Shown: in pieces, positions 63,669-64,000 of the stretch
How the letters are laid out: each line of letters opens with the position of its first letter
Position numbering within the stretch: the first letter of the stretch is position 1
NCBI RefSeq assembly: GCF_019890615.1
Contig: NZ_JAINVZ010000004.1
Coordinates: forward strand, 248,001 to 312,000
Reading direction: 5' to 3'
DNA length: 64,000 bases
DNA from: Streptantibioticus parmotrematis
Lineage (GTDB): Bacteria; Actinomycetota; Actinomycetes; Streptomycetales; Streptomycetaceae
The notes under the pieces: model-generated
What the model was told of the DNA's origin: nothing
The model's input: the letters and a program-made list of their open reading frames with translations, nothing else
Databases searched by the model: none
Made by a program: the position numbers and the translations under genes

Positions 63669-64000
63669 ATGTCCAACGAGAGATTACGAGTAGCCATGGC
63701 AGCGGGTGGATGGACCAACGCCGGTCTGGCCGCGAAGGCCGAAGTGGACCCCAAGTCCGTTGAGCGGTGGGTGAACCTCGGTCGCACTCCACGCCGCGAG
63801 GCCGCCGTTCGTGCCGCCGAGGCTTTAGGGGAGGACGTGTTCGCATTGTGGCCGGGGCTTCGGCAGGCGCGAGCGGCGCGTGCCGTGAGTCCCGAACTGG
63901 TCGCGCTCTACGAGCAACGCGCCGACCTTCCCGTGTCGACCTTCGTCGAACTCATGACCCAGGCCCGGGAACGCATCGACGTACTCGTCTACGCGGCGAT
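63669..64000 (+). CDS. XRE-type regulator (DUF5919-like), 5' part; two TTA codons
   Basis: The frame from ATG 63669 is open to the window end (over 110 residues). It starts RLRVAMAAGGWTNAGLAAKA, a helix-turn-helix, and continues SVERWVNLGRTPRREAAVRA, then SPELVALYEQRADLPVSTFV and ARERIDVLVYAA, which matches the start of a DUF5919-type sensor domain. Codons 6 (63684-63686) and 53 (63825-63827) are TTA, so translation depends on the bldA tRNA. GGTGGAG lies before the ATG. Confidence 0.75.
   Translation, partial: MSNERLRVAMAAGGWTNAGLAAKAEVDPKSVERWVNLGRTPRREAAVRAAEALGEDVFALWPGLRQARAARAVSPELVALYEQRADLPVSTFVELMTQARERIDVLVYAA

Overview
The window is high-GC actinobacterial DNA whose gene content and order match the conserved core of a Streptomyces-type chromosome. 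The evidence is strong third-position GC bias, a mycothiol-dependent detoxification gene, a DmdR1-type iron regulator next to a SIS-domain protein, futalosine-pathway menaquinone genes, and two regulators that use the rare TTA (bldA) codon. No rRNA, tRNA, insertion sequence, prophage or CRISPR array was seen. Both edges cut genes: the left edge cuts a DsbA-family protein and the right edge cuts an XRE-type regulator.

Layout. 1-7.2 kb: a thiol oxidoreductase fragment, a CobW/G3E GTPase, a TetR-controlled pump coupled to a mycothiol-conjugate amidase, and a sigma factor/zinc anti-sigma pair. 7.3-15.1 kb: purU, a conserved small gene, a binding-protein-like lipoprotein, a large proline-rich membrane protein, an HTH/TPR regulator and a primase/polymerase-domain protein. 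15.1-18.6 kb: a tightly coupled five-gene operon that looks like a type VII-secretion (WXG100-like) cassette. 18.8-31.5 kb: alpha/beta hydrolase, dmdR1, SIS protein, PAS protein, pdxH, citrate synthase, an FAD/Fe-S oxidoreductase, serC and a secreted propeller-like protein. 31.6-36.4 kb: SGNH hydrolase, then an accessory-looking cassette (TTA-containing XRE/TPR regulator, HAD hydrolase, HATPase, a 33-residue peptide and a PIMT-like methyltransferase).

36.5-51.8 kb: aldo/keto reductase, a leaderless microprotein, RNA 2',3'-cyclic phosphodiesterase, G1 peptidase, MarR/MFS pair, RHH protein, NB-ARC regulator, purine permease, CtpE-like P-type ATPase followed by a His-rich microprotein, and a sacsin-like HATPase protein. 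52.1-64 kb: DUF3027 protein, MFS protein, DUF2771 lipoprotein, mqnB-mqnD, cold-shock protein, HAD hydrolase, membrane proteins, a WYL-tailed helicase-like protein, a VanZ protein and the truncated TTA-containing regulator.

Three themes run through the window. First, many genes appear to be leaderless: a TANNNT -10 box lies 6-8 nt before ATG/GTG with no Shine-Dalgarno sequence. Second, short tandem repeats (6-29 bp) sit between genes, several of them repeating the stop codon of the preceding gene; related low-complexity runs have entered two protein-coding genes. Third, promising uncharacterised units are the peptide/PIMT cassette (32.4-36.4 kb), the WXG-like operon (15.1-18.6 kb), the TetR-pump-amidase unit (1.6-4.8 kb) and a promoter-preceded, heavily folded RNA candidate at 23.69-23.90 kb. 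All calls were made by reading the sequence; no database search or folding program was run.
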